From positions 1,054,001-1,118,000 of the forward strand of contig OX044360.1 of NCBI GenBank assembly GCA_943846745.1: a stretch of DNA of 64,000 bases. The letters are read 5' to 3'. Shown piece by piece: positions 52,350 to 61,955 of this stretch. Source of the stretch: Opacimonas sp002292215. Lineage in GTDB: Bacteria > Pseudomonadota > Gammaproteobacteria > Enterobacterales > Alteromonadaceae. Numbering within the stretch: the stretch's first letter is position 1; every line of letters starts with the position of its first letter. The position numbers and the translations under genes are program-made. The notes beneath the pieces were generated by a model. That model worked only from the letters and a program-made list of their open reading frames with translations, was not told the origin of the DNA and searched no databases.

Positions 52350-53300
52350 ATGTCTATATTACAATCACTTAGTCAACTTACCGCCGAAAATGCTGTCGCA
52401 TTAACGATAAAAAAGTTAATGCAATATAAGCTCGCCCACAAATTAATAACCTTACATCCTAAACGTACACCACAAGCGCGGCTTGCTGGAACGTATATCA
52501 GTAAAATGAAAGGTCGCGGGATGGAATTCGACGAAGCACGGCACTATCAAGCGGGCGACGACATTCGTGCTATAGACTGGCGCGTGACGGCTCGTACCGG
52601 TAAAACTCATACTAAGATCTTTAGAGAGGAACGCGAACGCCCTGTATTTATTGCCACTGATGTCAGTGCTACCATGCAATTTGGCACACAATTGCAACTA
52701 AAATCAGTCCTTGCCGGACACTTAGCCTCAGTCTTAGCTTGGTCTGCGAAAGCGCGTGGTGATCGTGTTGGAGGGTTAGCGTTTAATTCTCAAGGGCATC
52801 GCGAAATTAAACCTAAAAGCCAAGACAGTGCTATTTTACATTTGTTAACCGCGACATGTCAGTTACAACAATCTCAACCTTTACAGATGAGTGGCAATGA
52901 AAACCCGCTATTAGAGGCTGTAAAAAGGTTGAGAAGACTTGCTAAACCTGGCAGCCTAGTCTGTATCATCAGTGATTTTCAACATTTCAATCCAGAAATA
53001 AAACAACACTTACGACAACTCACCAAACACTGTGAAGTGCGCATTTTTGGTATTTCAGACCCATTAGAAACTGCACAACAACAGCACAACAGTCCACCTA
53101 TTTTAGTCACCGATGGTATTGAATCAGCATTACGAGTGGTCAAATCGCAAGCTGCAGGTTCGCGCTACGCGGATATTCAAGCACAAATAGCTTCATTAGG
53201 CATCATGCAGCATTGGTTATGCGCATCCATGCCGTTAGTGACACAGTTAACCGCAGGCTTGATCGATCCTACACGCAACTTAGCAAAAGTGGAGATGTAA
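52350..53300 (+). CDS. DUF58 domain protein
   Basis: A 316-residue cytoplasmic protein with the DUF58 signature GRGMEFDEARHYQAGDDIRA followed by IDWRVTARTGKTHTKIFREE. A degenerate von Willebrand A fold follows, with FIATDVSATMQFG in place of the metal-site start. DUF58 proteins nearly always accompany MoxR ATPases, and their molecular role is not settled. Gap of 38 bases from moxR; DUF4381 starts 1 base after its stop. Confidence 0.88.
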   Translation: MSILQSLSQLTAENAVALTIKKLMQYKLAHKLITLHPKRTPQARLAGTYISKMKGRGMEFDEARHYQAGDDIRAIDWRVTARTGKTHTKIFREERERPVFIATDVSATMQFGTQLQLKSVLAGHLASVLAWSAKARGDRVGGLAFNSQGHREIKPKSQDSAILHLLTATCQLQQSQPLQMSGNENPLLEAVKRLRRLAKPGSLVCIISDFQHFNPEIKQHLRQLTKHCEVRIFGISDPLETAQQQHNSPPILVTDGIESALRVVKSQAAGSRYADIQAQIASLGIMQHWLCASMPLVTQLTAGLIDPTRNLAKVEM

Positions 53301-53301
53301 T

Positions 53302-53898
53302 ATGGAACCACTTATTTTTAACCCTCCGCACGAGGTCATTCTGCCAGATAGCATTAATTGGTGGCCGCCCTCGTTGCCGTTAATAGGGCTGATACTTGCA
53401 GTTAGTGCACTTTGCCTTTGGCTAGTCATCGTCATTCGTCATTATCGACGTACTTTTGCTGCACAGCGACAAGCTGTCACTGAGTTACAATTATTATTAG
53501 CTCAACATGAAGACAATAGCAATGATACCAGTGCACAACTCACTACTATTAATCAAATTTTGAAACGGGTAGCCTTGCATTATTACCCCCAAGAAAAATC
53601 TTCTATTACGGTCCTACATGGACAAGAATGGAGTGTTTGGCTATGCAGTAAAATTCGCAGCAAAGTGCGTAACAAAATAGCACTAAAACCAGAAAATGAT
53701 TATGCTGCTTCGTTGTTATTACTCAATCAAAGTATTTATCAATCCGCAACACAACTACCCAATGTAATAACCGTACCTGCGGCTATCGACATTGTACAAA
53801 CTTGGTGTGAAAAAGGCCTGCCGCGCTTTAATCTTGTTACGATGAAACTTACTTCTCCGCGTTCTGTATTGCCAACTGGAGCAGTCGAACATGGATAA
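53302..53898 (+). CDS. DUF4381 membrane protein
   Basis: A 198-residue protein with one membrane segment near residues 24-46 (LPLIGLILAVSALCLWLVIV) preceded by the DUF4381 start (LPDSINWWPPSLP). A cytoplasmic region follows, with INQILKRVALHYYPQEK and a HGQEWSVWL motif. Found regularly between DUF58 and BatA genes; it probably anchors the MoxR/Bat assembly, though this is inference. It overlaps batA by 8 bases. Confidence 0.82.
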   Translation: MEPLIFNPPHEVILPDSINWWPPSLPLIGLILAVSALCLWLVIVIRHYRRTFAAQRQAVTELQLLLAQHEDNSNDTSAQLTTINQILKRVALHYYPQEKSSITVLHGQEWSVWLCSKIRSKVRNKIALKPENDYAASLLLLNQSIYQSATQLPNVITVPAAIDIVQTWCEKGLPRFNLVTMKLTSPRSVLPTGAVEHG

Positions 53899-54919
53899 TA
53901 TATTGACGATTTGGGATAACTTATCCTTTTCATGGTGGTGGTTGGCTGTGGTGTATCCATTTCCGTGGATCATTCAACTCCTGTTTGGCAAAGCCAAAAC
54001 GGAGCAAACTAAACCTATTTATATGCCTTTTTATCGCCAGCTTACTCAAGCTGCGTCACAGACTAAACGACGCTCCCCGGTGCGCAGTATTTTATTGGTC
54101 ATTGCATGGAGTGCGTTTGTTATTAGTGTTACCCGGCCCGTTTACTACGGAGAGCCTATCTCAATCCCTAATGAAGGACGCGATTTAATGGTCGCCGTTG
54201 ATTTATCCGGTTCAATGCAAACCAAAGACATGGTCGTGAATGGTCAAGAAGTCGATCGTTTAGTCATGGTCAAAACGGTCTTAGGTGATTTTATTCAACG
54301 CCGGATCGGGGATCGTATTGGCTTAATATTATTTGCTGACACCGCGTATTTACAAGCTCCGTTAACCTTTGACCGCACCACTGTAGAACAACTGTTATCA
54401 GAGACTGTGATTGGATTAGTAGGTGATTCAACCGCTATCGGCGATGCAATCGGCTTAGCAGCGAAACGTTTTACAGATAAACCCAACGTCAACAAAGTTC
54501 TGATTTTGTTGACTGATGGACAAAATACGGCAGGTAATATTACACCTGACCAAGCCCTGACGTTAGCAGTTGATCAACAAATAAAAATCTACCCGATTGG
54601 AGTAGGTGCAGATTCGATGGTCGTAAATAGCTTATTTGGTCAGCGCCAAGTTAATCCGTCTGCGGATTTAGATGAATCATTATTAACTCGACTTGCTAAA
54701 GATACAGGGGGACAATATTTTCGTGCCCGTGATACCGATGAGCTGCAACAGATTTACCGTATTTTAGATAAAATTGAACCTGTAGAAGATAATCAACAAA
54801 CATTGCGCCCACAACACGCAATGTTTTATTGGGCGTTGCTAGTGGCACTATGTGCTAGTGGATTGTTAACCTTACTAAATTGGGCAAATCGTCAATTTAA
54901 CTGGCGTGTGGAGGTGTAA
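53891..54919 (+). CDS. batA: BatA-type von Willebrand A domain membrane protein
   Basis: A 342-residue inner-membrane protein. Membrane segments lie near 13-33, 62-80 and 310-330, with a von Willebrand A domain between (about 90-290) that keeps a complete metal-ion site: DLSGSMQTKD, a Thr in GDSTAIGDAIG, and LLTDGQNTAGN. BatA/BatB proteins (named from Bacteroides aerotolerance) are thought to work with MoxR in envelope stress tolerance. batB begins directly after its stop. Confidence 0.88.
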   Translation: MDNILTIWDNLSFSWWWLAVVYPFPWIIQLLFGKAKTEQTKPIYMPFYRQLTQAASQTKRRSPVRSILLVIAWSAFVISVTRPVYYGEPISIPNEGRDLMVAVDLSGSMQTKDMVVNGQEVDRLVMVKTVLGDFIQRRIGDRIGLILFADTAYLQAPLTFDRTTVEQLLSETVIGLVGDSTAIGDAIGLAAKRFTDKPNVNKVLILLTDGQNTAGNITPDQALTLAVDQQIKIYPIGVGADSMVVNSLFGQRQVNPSADLDESLLTRLAKDTGGQYFRARDTDELQQIYRILDKIEPVEDNQQTLRPQHAMFYWALLVALCASGLLTLLNWANRQFNWRVEV

Positions 54920-56941
54920 ATGGAATCGCTTGAAATGCTCGTCAATCAAATTACGCAACACGCTATGCAGTTGCATTTTCTGCGTCCCCAGTGGCTATGG
55001 GCGCTCATTCCTGCCGCTGTTATTTATGGGTTAATACGCAGTATCAAACATCGTCAAAATCAAGCTACCAATATGATTAATGATGTGCTTTATAATTATT
55101 TAACCCAAGGTGGCTCGCAAACTCAATCAACGCAGCGGTTATGGCCGCTGTTGCTTGGCGCAGTATTAGCGATTGTTGCTATGGCCGGTCCTACGACGCA
55201 AAAGATCCCTAAACCTGTTTATGATATTGCTCAAGCCAAGGTCATAGTAATGGATATGAGTTTATCCATGCGTGCAACGGATATTGCTCCGGATCGATTA
55301 TCACGCATGAGTTACAAAGCCATTGATTTAATTAATGCTAATAATGGCGGAGAAATCGGTTTAATCGCCTATGCCGGTGATGCATTTGTCATCAGCCCAA
55401 TTACGACGGACGGTACTAATCTTAATGCGCTGATCCCTGGTTTACGACCTGAGATCATGCCTGAATTTGGCAGTGAACCTGAATTGGCTTTAGAAAAAGC
55501 CGCATTGATGCTAGAGCAAGCCGGTTATTTAAACGGGGATATAATTTGGTTTACTGATGGCGTCGATTATGATCAAATGCCTGGATTAACCTCCTTACTG
55601 CAAAGTATGCCACATCGAGTATCTATATTATCCGTAGGCACACCAGATGGCGCACCGATTAAGCTGACTAATGGCCAGTTACTCAAAGATAGTTCTGGCG
55701 CGATTGTCATTCCACGCCTCGACAACGCGAGTTTACAAACCTTAGCTGGAATCACTAATGGAGCGTTTACGCCGATAACCGCAGATGAACAAGATATTAA
55801 AATCATTATGCAAGTGGCTGACACCTTGTTAGCCGACGCGACTAAACTTAATACCTTGCAAGGTGATGATTGGTACGAACTCGGTCCGTATTTATTATTA
55901 CCCGTTATATTTATCGTATTATTGTACTCGCGCAAACATTGGGTTTTACTGCTGACGATAGTTTTATTACCACTGAGCGGATTAACCCTACAGCAACCGG
56001 CTTTTGCACAAGCGATGCCTCAGAAGTCATCAGCCGATTTGCCGTCCCCCCCTTCCTCAGAACTAAATGCAGTTCAATCTATTCGTACACCACTGGATTT
56101 TTTACCGCCAGCACTACAAAATAATAACCAAAAGGGGTTACGTGCCTTTCAAAACGGAGACTATGCAACTTCACAGTCGTTGTTTACCGATCCAGAATGG
56201 CAAGCTCAAGCACAATATGCGCAAGGTGAATATGCAGAGGCGCTAGCGCATTTTGCACAAACTGACGATGCCTTAAGTCAATACAATGCAGGTAATTCGC
56301 TTGCCAAGTTAGGTCAATACGATAAAGCTTTAGAGGCGTATCAGCGCGCCAATGCACTCGACAGTGATTTTATTGAAGCCCAAGAAAACCAAGCCGCATT
56401 AGAGTTGTTTTTGCAAAATCAGCCACCACAAGACTCTTCTCAGGATCAAAGTAAACAAGATCAAGATCAGAGTGATGAGCAAAACGATCAAGAGCAACAA
56501 GATCAACAAAGCCAGTCTCAAGACAATCAAGAGTCGGCCTCTGATGAGCAAGAATCTCAAGACCAGCAGTCTCAGCAACAACAATCCCAAGATGAACAAT
56601 CACAGCAAAATCAACAGCAATCAGAGGATCAAAAAGAACAACCTTCGCCAGAAGAGTCTAAAGACGAACAAGAACAAGGCGATGATCAACAAAAGCAGCA
56701 AGATAAACAGCAGCCTAAAGAGCCTACGCAACCGGATGAACCTCAAGAATCGCAAGAAGTCCAAGCGCAGCAACAAGAACAACCGTTGACACCGGAAGAA
56801 CAAGAAAAAATGCAACGCATGCAAGCGTTGATGAATAAAGTACCCAATGATCCAGGCTACCTGCTGAAACGCAAAATGGAGCTAGAGTATCAACAACGTA
56901 AACGTCAACAGGCGCCACGTTCAAGGACTAAACAATGGTAA
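54920..56941 (+). CDS. batB: BatB-type von Willebrand A protein with TPRs and Gln-rich tail
   Basis: A 673-residue inner-membrane protein. Membrane segments lie near 25-42, 72-92 and 312-355. The von Willebrand A domain (about 105-300) has DMSLSMRATD and WFTDGVDYDQMP. TPR-like repeats follow at about 395-495 (YAQGEYAEALAHF, YNAGNSLAKLGQYDKALEAY, RANALDSDFIEAQENQAALE). Residues about 500-625 are a low-complexity Gln/Asp/Ser/Glu/Lys tract, after which QRMQALMNKVPNDPGYLLKR, the family's C-terminal motif, closes the protein. It looks like a BatB-BatC fusion. It overlaps batD by 7 bases. Confidence 0.88.
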   Translation: MESLEMLVNQITQHAMQLHFLRPQWLWALIPAAVIYGLIRSIKHRQNQATNMINDVLYNYLTQGGSQTQSTQRLWPLLLGAVLAIVAMAGPTTQKIPKPVYDIAQAKVIVMDMSLSMRATDIAPDRLSRMSYKAIDLINANNGGEIGLIAYAGDAFVISPITTDGTNLNALIPGLRPEIMPEFGSEPELALEKAALMLEQAGYLNGDIIWFTDGVDYDQMPGLTSLLQSMPHRVSILSVGTPDGAPIKLTNGQLLKDSSGAIVIPRLDNASLQTLAGITNGAFTPITADEQDIKIIMQVADTLLADATKLNTLQGDDWYELGPYLLLPVIFIVLLYSRKHWVLLLTIVLLPLSGLTLQQPAFAQAMPQKSSADLPSPPSSELNAVQSIRTPLDFLPPALQNNNQKGLRAFQNGDYATSQSLFTDPEWQAQAQYAQGEYAEALAHFAQTDDALSQYNAGNSLAKLGQYDKALEAYQRANALDSDFIEAQENQAALELFLQNQPPQDSSQDQSKQDQDQSDEQNDQEQQDQQSQSQDNQESASDEQESQDQQSQQQQSQDEQSQQNQQQSEDQKEQPSPEESKDEQEQGDDQQKQQDKQQPKEPTQPDEPQESQEVQAQQQEQPLTPEEQEKMQRMQALMNKVPNDPGYLLKRKMELEYQQRKRQQAPRSRTKQW

Positions 56942-58623
56942 GAAATGTCTCTCAATTCACTCTATACAGTGCGTTATTATTAACCTTTATCGCCAGCTCG
57001 AACGCATTGGCCTTTGATAAACTCACGGCAACAGTGGATAAAAACCCCGCTATGCTGGATGAATCTATTACGTTGACCTTAGAAGCGAATGCCGCTTTAC
57101 CGCGTGATGCATTTGATACCTCGGTATTAGAACAAGATTTTAAAGTAGTGCGCACATCCGTCAGCAATCAAATGCGTAAAATTAATTTACGTGAATCAGT
57201 AAGTACGACTTGGACAACGATATTGTTTCCGCGCACCACTGGACGCTTGCGGATACCTGCAATTAAGATCCACAGTATACAATCTGCACCCATTGATATT
57301 CTTGTTGTCCCAGTATCACAAGCGAGTGCACAAACTCGTGATATTTTTATGAGTGCTGAGGTATTACCAGAGCAAGGTTATGTGCAACAACAGCTCACCT
57401 ATCAAGTTAAATTGTTCTTAGCCGTTGAATTAGAACGTGGCTCTCTACAAGTCCCGACTGTCGATAACGTCATGATGCAACAAATGGGTGAGGATCTAGA
57501 AACGACAGCCATTCAAAATGGTAAACGCTACAGAGTCATTGAACGAAACTTTTCCATTATCCCGCAACAGTCAGGCGTGTTACGGCTCCCGAGTCCAATT
57601 TTTGAAGGTAGTATACGTACTCGCAATAGAGGGAGTTTTGGTGGCCTATTTAATCCAAGCAAAGCCGTCAATCAAATAGGCCCTGAAGTCACTATCGATA
57701 TAAAGCCAATTCCTCAAGGCTACAATGAAGCATGGTTGCCAAGTGAATTTGTACAAATCAATGAATCTTGGTCAACTGATCTGAGTAACTTTACGGTGGG
57801 TGAGCCAATTACACGCACCATAACGCTTAGCGCGATTGGTGTCGACGGTTCGGTACTGCCATCTATTGAGGACCGCTTACCGCCTAGCATTAAGGCATAC
57901 CCTGATCAGCCTCAGCTTAACACTGTCAACAAAGACAATACGTTGATCGCGCAAAAAGTCACGAACATGGCTTTAGTCCCCTCTAGAGAAGGTAATTTTG
58001 TATTACCTGAAATCAAAGTCCCTTGGTTTAATACACTGACCCAAACTACTGAATATGCGATTATTCCGGCTCAAGCAATATTAGTGCAACCCGCAATATT
58101 AAATCCTAGCTCCGCCATCAACCCAGTCCAAAATAATCTCGGTGACAACAAAAGCTTACCCGTGCCCGTTCAAGTTACTGATTGGGCTGAGCGCCCTTGG
58201 TATCAACAAGCATTACCATGGCAAATTTCGACTTTACTCGTACTGGTTCTTTGGGGCTGCAGTATTTGGTTCGCGCCAAAAACAATCCCCTTAGGTAAGC
58301 CTCAAGCAAGCAATACCCATAAGGCTATTTCATTTAACACTCTGTTACAGACAGTTGATAAGCGTTCATTTAAATATATTGAACAAGATTGCAAGCAATG
58401 GCTCAGTCAAAACTACCCTCATCAAGCAACCTTATACGGTTATACTCAAGCATTAAAAAATATTGGTTTTAGTGATGCTATTACTGCCATGTATGCTTAT
58501 ATGTATGACAATCAAGGGGATGAATTAGAGGTGCGAGCACAATTGAAGTTGGCTCTGACATATTTACAAGCAAACGATAAACATGCTAAAACCCCATTAG
58601 CGCCATTCTACCCAGATAACTAA
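56935..58623 (+). CDS. batD: BatD-like protein (oxygen-tolerance family)
   Basis: A 562-residue protein with a signal peptide (1-26, ending SSNALA). A long periplasmic part of repeated beta domains follows (about 27-420, including TVDKNPAMLDESITLTLEAN and LPEQGYVQQQLTYQVKLFL), then one membrane segment near 430-448 (STLLVLVLWGCSIWF) and a helical cytoplasmic tail. This is the BatD layout. Last of the six-gene cluster; 73 bases separate it from the DUF885 gene. Confidence 0.87.
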   Translation: MVRNVSQFTLYSALLLTFIASSNALAFDKLTATVDKNPAMLDESITLTLEANAALPRDAFDTSVLEQDFKVVRTSVSNQMRKINLRESVSTTWTTILFPRTTGRLRIPAIKIHSIQSAPIDILVVPVSQASAQTRDIFMSAEVLPEQGYVQQQLTYQVKLFLAVELERGSLQVPTVDNVMMQQMGEDLETTAIQNGKRYRVIERNFSIIPQQSGVLRLPSPIFEGSIRTRNRGSFGGLFNPSKAVNQIGPEVTIDIKPIPQGYNEAWLPSEFVQINESWSTDLSNFTVGEPITRTITLSAIGVDGSVLPSIEDRLPPSIKAYPDQPQLNTVNKDNTLIAQKVTNMALVPSREGNFVLPEIKVPWFNTLTQTTEYAIIPAQAILVQPAILNPSSAINPVQNNLGDNKSLPVPVQVTDWAERPWYQQALPWQISTLLVLVLWGCSIWFAPKTIPLGKPQASNTHKAISFNTLLQTVDKRSFKYIEQDCKQWLSQNYPHQATLYGYTQALKNIGFSDAITAMYAYMYDNQGDELEVRAQLKLALTYLQANDKHAKTPLAPFYPDN

Positions 58624-58696
58624 CGTTTAAAAACGTACTTATAAAACTTATTAATACAAATTAAGAATAATAAAATAACACGACAGGAAATATATC

Positions 58697-60583
58697 ATGC
58701 AAACCAATCGTTCTCGGGCTCTAACCCTAGCTATCGCTGCAGCACTTGGTACAAGTGTATTTTTAGGTGGCTGTTCAGATGCGCCGTCCACTGATGCATC
58801 TAGCAATACGACAAATCAGACAGCAACCAGTGAAACAATCACCGCCGCGCCCATCGCTGCAGCAACGGAAAGCACACGACTCGCTGCATTTTTTCAAAAA
58901 AGTTTTGATGACGATGTTGCCAACTCACCCGTATGGCAATCCTATTTAGGCATAAAAGATGACTATGATAAATGGGATGACATGTCGGATGCGGCAGCCC
59001 AAGCAGAAATTGATAATATTACTCTGCGTATAGCTCAAGCTAAACAGTTTGATACCAGCCAACTCAATGCTCAAGAGCAGTTAAGCCTAGAAATTTACCA
59101 ACAAGATATTCAGCGTCAATTAGCCAATGATGCGTTTCGCCATCATACGTATGTCATGCATCAGTTTCGTGCCGCACACACCTTTGTACCGAGTTTCTTA
59201 ATCAATATACATAGTATTAGCGAATTGTCAGATGCCGATGCGTATATTCAACGTTTGCACGGCGTGAAGAGTATGTTTAACCAAGTCATCGATCAGTTAC
59301 GCATTCGTGAAAAGCTAGGCGTTTACCCGCCTAAATGGGCGTATGATCAAATGATCCAAGCATCACATAATGTTATCTCCGGGACCCCTTTTACTGAAAG
59401 CGCGACGGATTCCACTATTTATGCTGATTTCACGCAAAAAATCACTGCATTAGGTTTATCTAACGCCGAACAAGCGAGCTACATGAGTAAGCTCAATACC
59501 GCATTAACCCAAAGCGTTCAACCTGCATACGAAAAACTCATCGCCGAGCTAATGAAACAACGTTTACTGAGCCCTGAAGGTGATGGTGTATGGCGCTTAC
59601 CAGAAGGTGATAAGTGGTATCAAAACCGCTTGGAATGGTTTACTACTACTACATTAAATGCAGAGGAAGTACATCAGATTGGTATTGAAAATGTTGAGCG
59701 TATCCATACAGACATGCGCGGTATCATGCAACAAGTCAACTTTACGGGGACTTTACCTGAATTTTTTGAATTTATGCGTACCGACCCGCAGTTTTATTAT
59801 CCTGATAGTGAGCAAGGACGTGAGGACTATATGGCGGATGCCAAAGCTTATATCGATACGATGGAAGCCAAGATCCCGGAGTATTTTGGCCTAACTCCAG
59901 AAGCTCGCATGGTCGTAAAACGAGTTGAAGCGTTTCGTGAAAAATCAGCTGGCAAAGCTTTTTATCAATCACCTGCAATTGATGGTTCTCGTCCTGGTAT
60001 CTATTACGCCAACCTATATGATATGAGTGCTATGCCGACATATCAAATGGAAGCACTGGCTTATCACGAAGGGATCCCTGGGCATCATATGCAACGCGCG
60101 ATCACTCAAGAGCTCAAAGGCATTCCGGATTTTCAAAAATACGCTAGCTTTACAGCATATACTGAAGGCTGGGGTTTATATACCGAAGAGCTCGGTAAAG
60201 ATATGGGCTTTTACCAAGACCCCTACTCTGATTTTGGACGTCTCGCGATGGAATTGTGGCGCGCGTGTCGCTTAGTGGTTGATACTGGGCTACATGCCAA
60301 ACGCTGGAGTCGTGAAGAGGCGATCGAATATCTTGTCGACAACACGCCGAATGCTAGGTATGACGCAGTAAAAGCTATCGAGCGTTATATTGCAATGCCA
60401 GGACAGGCCACCGCTTATATGATTGGTAAATTAAAAATAATGGGTCTTCGTGATAAAGCGCGTACAACTCTGGGCGATAAGTTTGATATACGTGGATTCC
60501 ATGATGAAGTATTGAAAGACGGCCCAGTACCCTTATCATTACTCGAAAGCAAAATTGATGCATGGATAGCACAACAACAATAA
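58697..60583 (+). CDS. DUF885-family lipoprotein, predicted metallopeptidase
   Basis: A 628-residue predicted lipoprotein: signal peptide with lipobox LGGC (Cys26), then a Thr/Ser-rich linker to about residue 55. The remainder is a helical DUF885 domain. YHEGIPGHHMQRAI near residue 457 carries the His-Glu...His metal-binding pattern of the family, and TEGWGLYTEELGKDMGF supplies a probable third ligand. Members are thought to be zinc peptidases, but substrates are mostly unknown. A good AGGAAA precedes the ATG. It is followed by a strong hairpin that also abuts the sigma-factor gene. Confidence 0.88.
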   Translation: MQTNRSRALTLAIAAALGTSVFLGGCSDAPSTDASSNTTNQTATSETITAAPIAAATESTRLAAFFQKSFDDDVANSPVWQSYLGIKDDYDKWDDMSDAAAQAEIDNITLRIAQAKQFDTSQLNAQEQLSLEIYQQDIQRQLANDAFRHHTYVMHQFRAAHTFVPSFLINIHSISELSDADAYIQRLHGVKSMFNQVIDQLRIREKLGVYPPKWAYDQMIQASHNVISGTPFTESATDSTIYADFTQKITALGLSNAEQASYMSKLNTALTQSVQPAYEKLIAELMKQRLLSPEGDGVWRLPEGDKWYQNRLEWFTTTTLNAEEVHQIGIENVERIHTDMRGIMQQVNFTGTLPEFFEFMRTDPQFYYPDSEQGREDYMADAKAYIDTMEAKIPEYFGLTPEARMVVKRVEAFREKSAGKAFYQSPAIDGSRPGIYYANLYDMSAMPTYQMEALAYHEGIPGHHMQRAITQELKGIPDFQKYASFTAYTEGWGLYTEELGKDMGFYQDPYSDFGRLAMELWRACRLVVDTGLHAKRWSREEAIEYLVDNTPNARYDAVKAIERYIAMPGQATAYMIGKLKIMGLRDKARTTLGDKFDIRGFHDEVLKDGPVPLSLLESKIDAWIAQQQ

Positions 60584-60620
60584 CCGTTATCGCGTAACAA
60601 CGTTTCGGAACAAAAAGGAA

Positions 60621-60668
60621 AAAAAGACCCTTGTCGTGAAATTTTTATCATACGACAAGGGTCTTTTT
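60621..60668 (+). terminator. Perfect 17-bp hairpin between the DUF885 gene and the sigma factor
   Basis: Arms at 60621-60637 and 60652-60668 are perfectly complementary (core GACCCTTGTCGT/ACGACAAGGGTC) around a 14-base loop, ending in five T. It should terminate the DUF885 transcript. It ends only 4 bases before the sigma-factor ATG and its 3' arm includes AAGGG, the only ribosome-site-like sequence there. Confidence 0.8.
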
Positions 60669-60672
60669 ATTT

Positions 60673-61185
60673 ATGATGAATAAACAATACAAATACGAAA
60701 CCTTAGTTCGTGCCTTTCATGCCGATATTTATCGTTATGCTGTGTGGTTAATCCGAGATAAAAGCATTGCAGAAGATGTCGTGCAAGAAACCTTTTTACG
60801 TGCGTGGAAATCTTTAGATAGCCTACAAGACGAACATGCCGCCAAGGCTTGGTTAATTACAATTTTACGCCGTGAAAATGCCCGCCGATTTGAACGAAAA
60901 CAATTTGATTTAGTTGATATTGATGACGTAGTCACCGTTGACGAGCGCGCCACTAGTGATGGGCATGCAGACACTCATGCCTTTCACGCCGCCATCGATC
61001 AATTAGCTGATGAATATAAAGAGCCATTAATCATGCAAGTCTTACTCGGGTTTTCGGGTGAAGAAATAGCCCAACAATTACAATTAAACAAAAATACCGT
61101 GATGACGCGATTATTTCGTGCGCGTAGCCAACTCAAACACATTATGACCCAAGATAAACAAGCAGGAGGATTCGCAAATGGATGA
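60673..61185 (+). CDS. ECF-type RNA polymerase sigma factor
   Basis: A 170-residue sigma-70-family extracytoplasmic-function factor. Region 2 is at about 15-75 (DIYRYAVWLIRDKSIAEDVV followed by QETFLRAWKSL) and region 4 about 108-160 (VLLGFSGEEIAQQLQLNKNT followed by VMTRLFRARSQL); the linker is short. It should direct a small regulon in response to release from the membrane protein encoded next, which overlaps it by 8 bases. Two ATGs stand in tandem (60673, 60676). The leader is unusual because a perfect hairpin occupies the ribosome-site region. Confidence 0.9.
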   Translation: MMNKQYKYETLVRAFHADIYRYAVWLIRDKSIAEDVVQETFLRAWKSLDSLQDEHAAKAWLITILRRENARRFERKQFDLVDIDDVVTVDERATSDGHADTHAFHAAIDQLADEYKEPLIMQVLLGFSGEEIAQQLQLNKNTVMTRLFRARSQLKHIMTQDKQAGGFANG

Positions 61186-61888
61186 GCTTACTTTTCGTCG
61201 TCATGTACTCGCCAATCCTTTTTCTCAGGATGTACAAGTAATACAAGCGGCACATCAAGATCCGGTCAAACAGCAGTTTTGGCATGACTTGAAACAGCAA
61301 GAATTAGCATTACAACAGGCATTGCAAATTGACGTTCCTCATGATTTGGCAGACAAATTATTGTGGGAACAAGTCAGTCAGACAGAAACCGCTAGCTTCA
61401 GTCACCCAACAACACCAAGGCGTCCATTGTGGTTTGCTATAGCAGCGTCAATTCTCCTAGCTATATCGGTCGGCTGGGTTAATTTTAACAGCAAAGAACG
61501 CACGTTTTATGATGATGTTATTGCCCATATCGAGCACGTATCGGAGCATGAAATTACCGGTGATGTAATTACTTTAGCAGCATTAAATAGTAAATTAGCC
61601 AAATTTGGTGGTGTGATCAATGCTGCCTTAGGTAAGATCTTATCGGCTAATTATTGTGTCATCGATGGTGTTGAGTCATTACATGTGCAATTAGGGGATC
61701 CTGATAACCCCACATCCGTGTTTATTTTGCCCAAGTACGTGACTGTCACCGAATCACTCGCGACAAATCACATCCAAGGTAAAGTTTTAGAGTATCAATT
61801 CGCTAATGTATTAATCATAGGTACAGTATCACAGACCTTATCGCAGATTACTGAGCAGCTCGCCCAGCACTTAGCCTTTTCTAGTTAA
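61178..61888 (+). CDS. DUF3379 membrane protein, probable anti-sigma factor
   Basis: A 236-residue protein with a cytoplasmic N-terminal part (about 1-82, MDELTFRRHVLANPFSQDVQ), one membrane segment near 88-104 (LWFAIAASILLAISVGWV), and a periplasmic domain to the end. DUF3379 proteins are found directly after ECF sigma genes in Shewanella and relatives, and the one-membrane-pass topology is that of anti-sigma factors. The N-terminal zinc-binding motif of ZAS-type anti-sigma factors is not present. Overlap with the sigma gene suggests coupled translation. The signal it senses is unknown. Confidence 0.75.
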   Translation: MDELTFRRHVLANPFSQDVQVIQAAHQDPVKQQFWHDLKQQELALQQALQIDVPHDLADKLLWEQVSQTETASFSHPTTPRRPLWFAIAASILLAISVGWVNFNSKERTFYDDVIAHIEHVSEHEITGDVITLAALNSKLAKFGGVINAALGKILSANYCVIDGVESLHVQLGDPDNPTSVFILPKYVTVTESLATNHIQGKVLEYQFANVLIIGTVSQTLSQITEQLAQHLAFSS

Positions 61889-61955
61889 GCTAGTATCTGA
61901 CGAATGCCTTTGTTACACTATTGTTAATTAAAACAATAAAAACAAAGGCGATTTT

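Noticed and set aside
56370..56924. Several frames on both strands over the Gln-rich part of batB
   Set aside because: Low-complexity codon repeats keep all frames open; only the batB frame continues the conserved domains.
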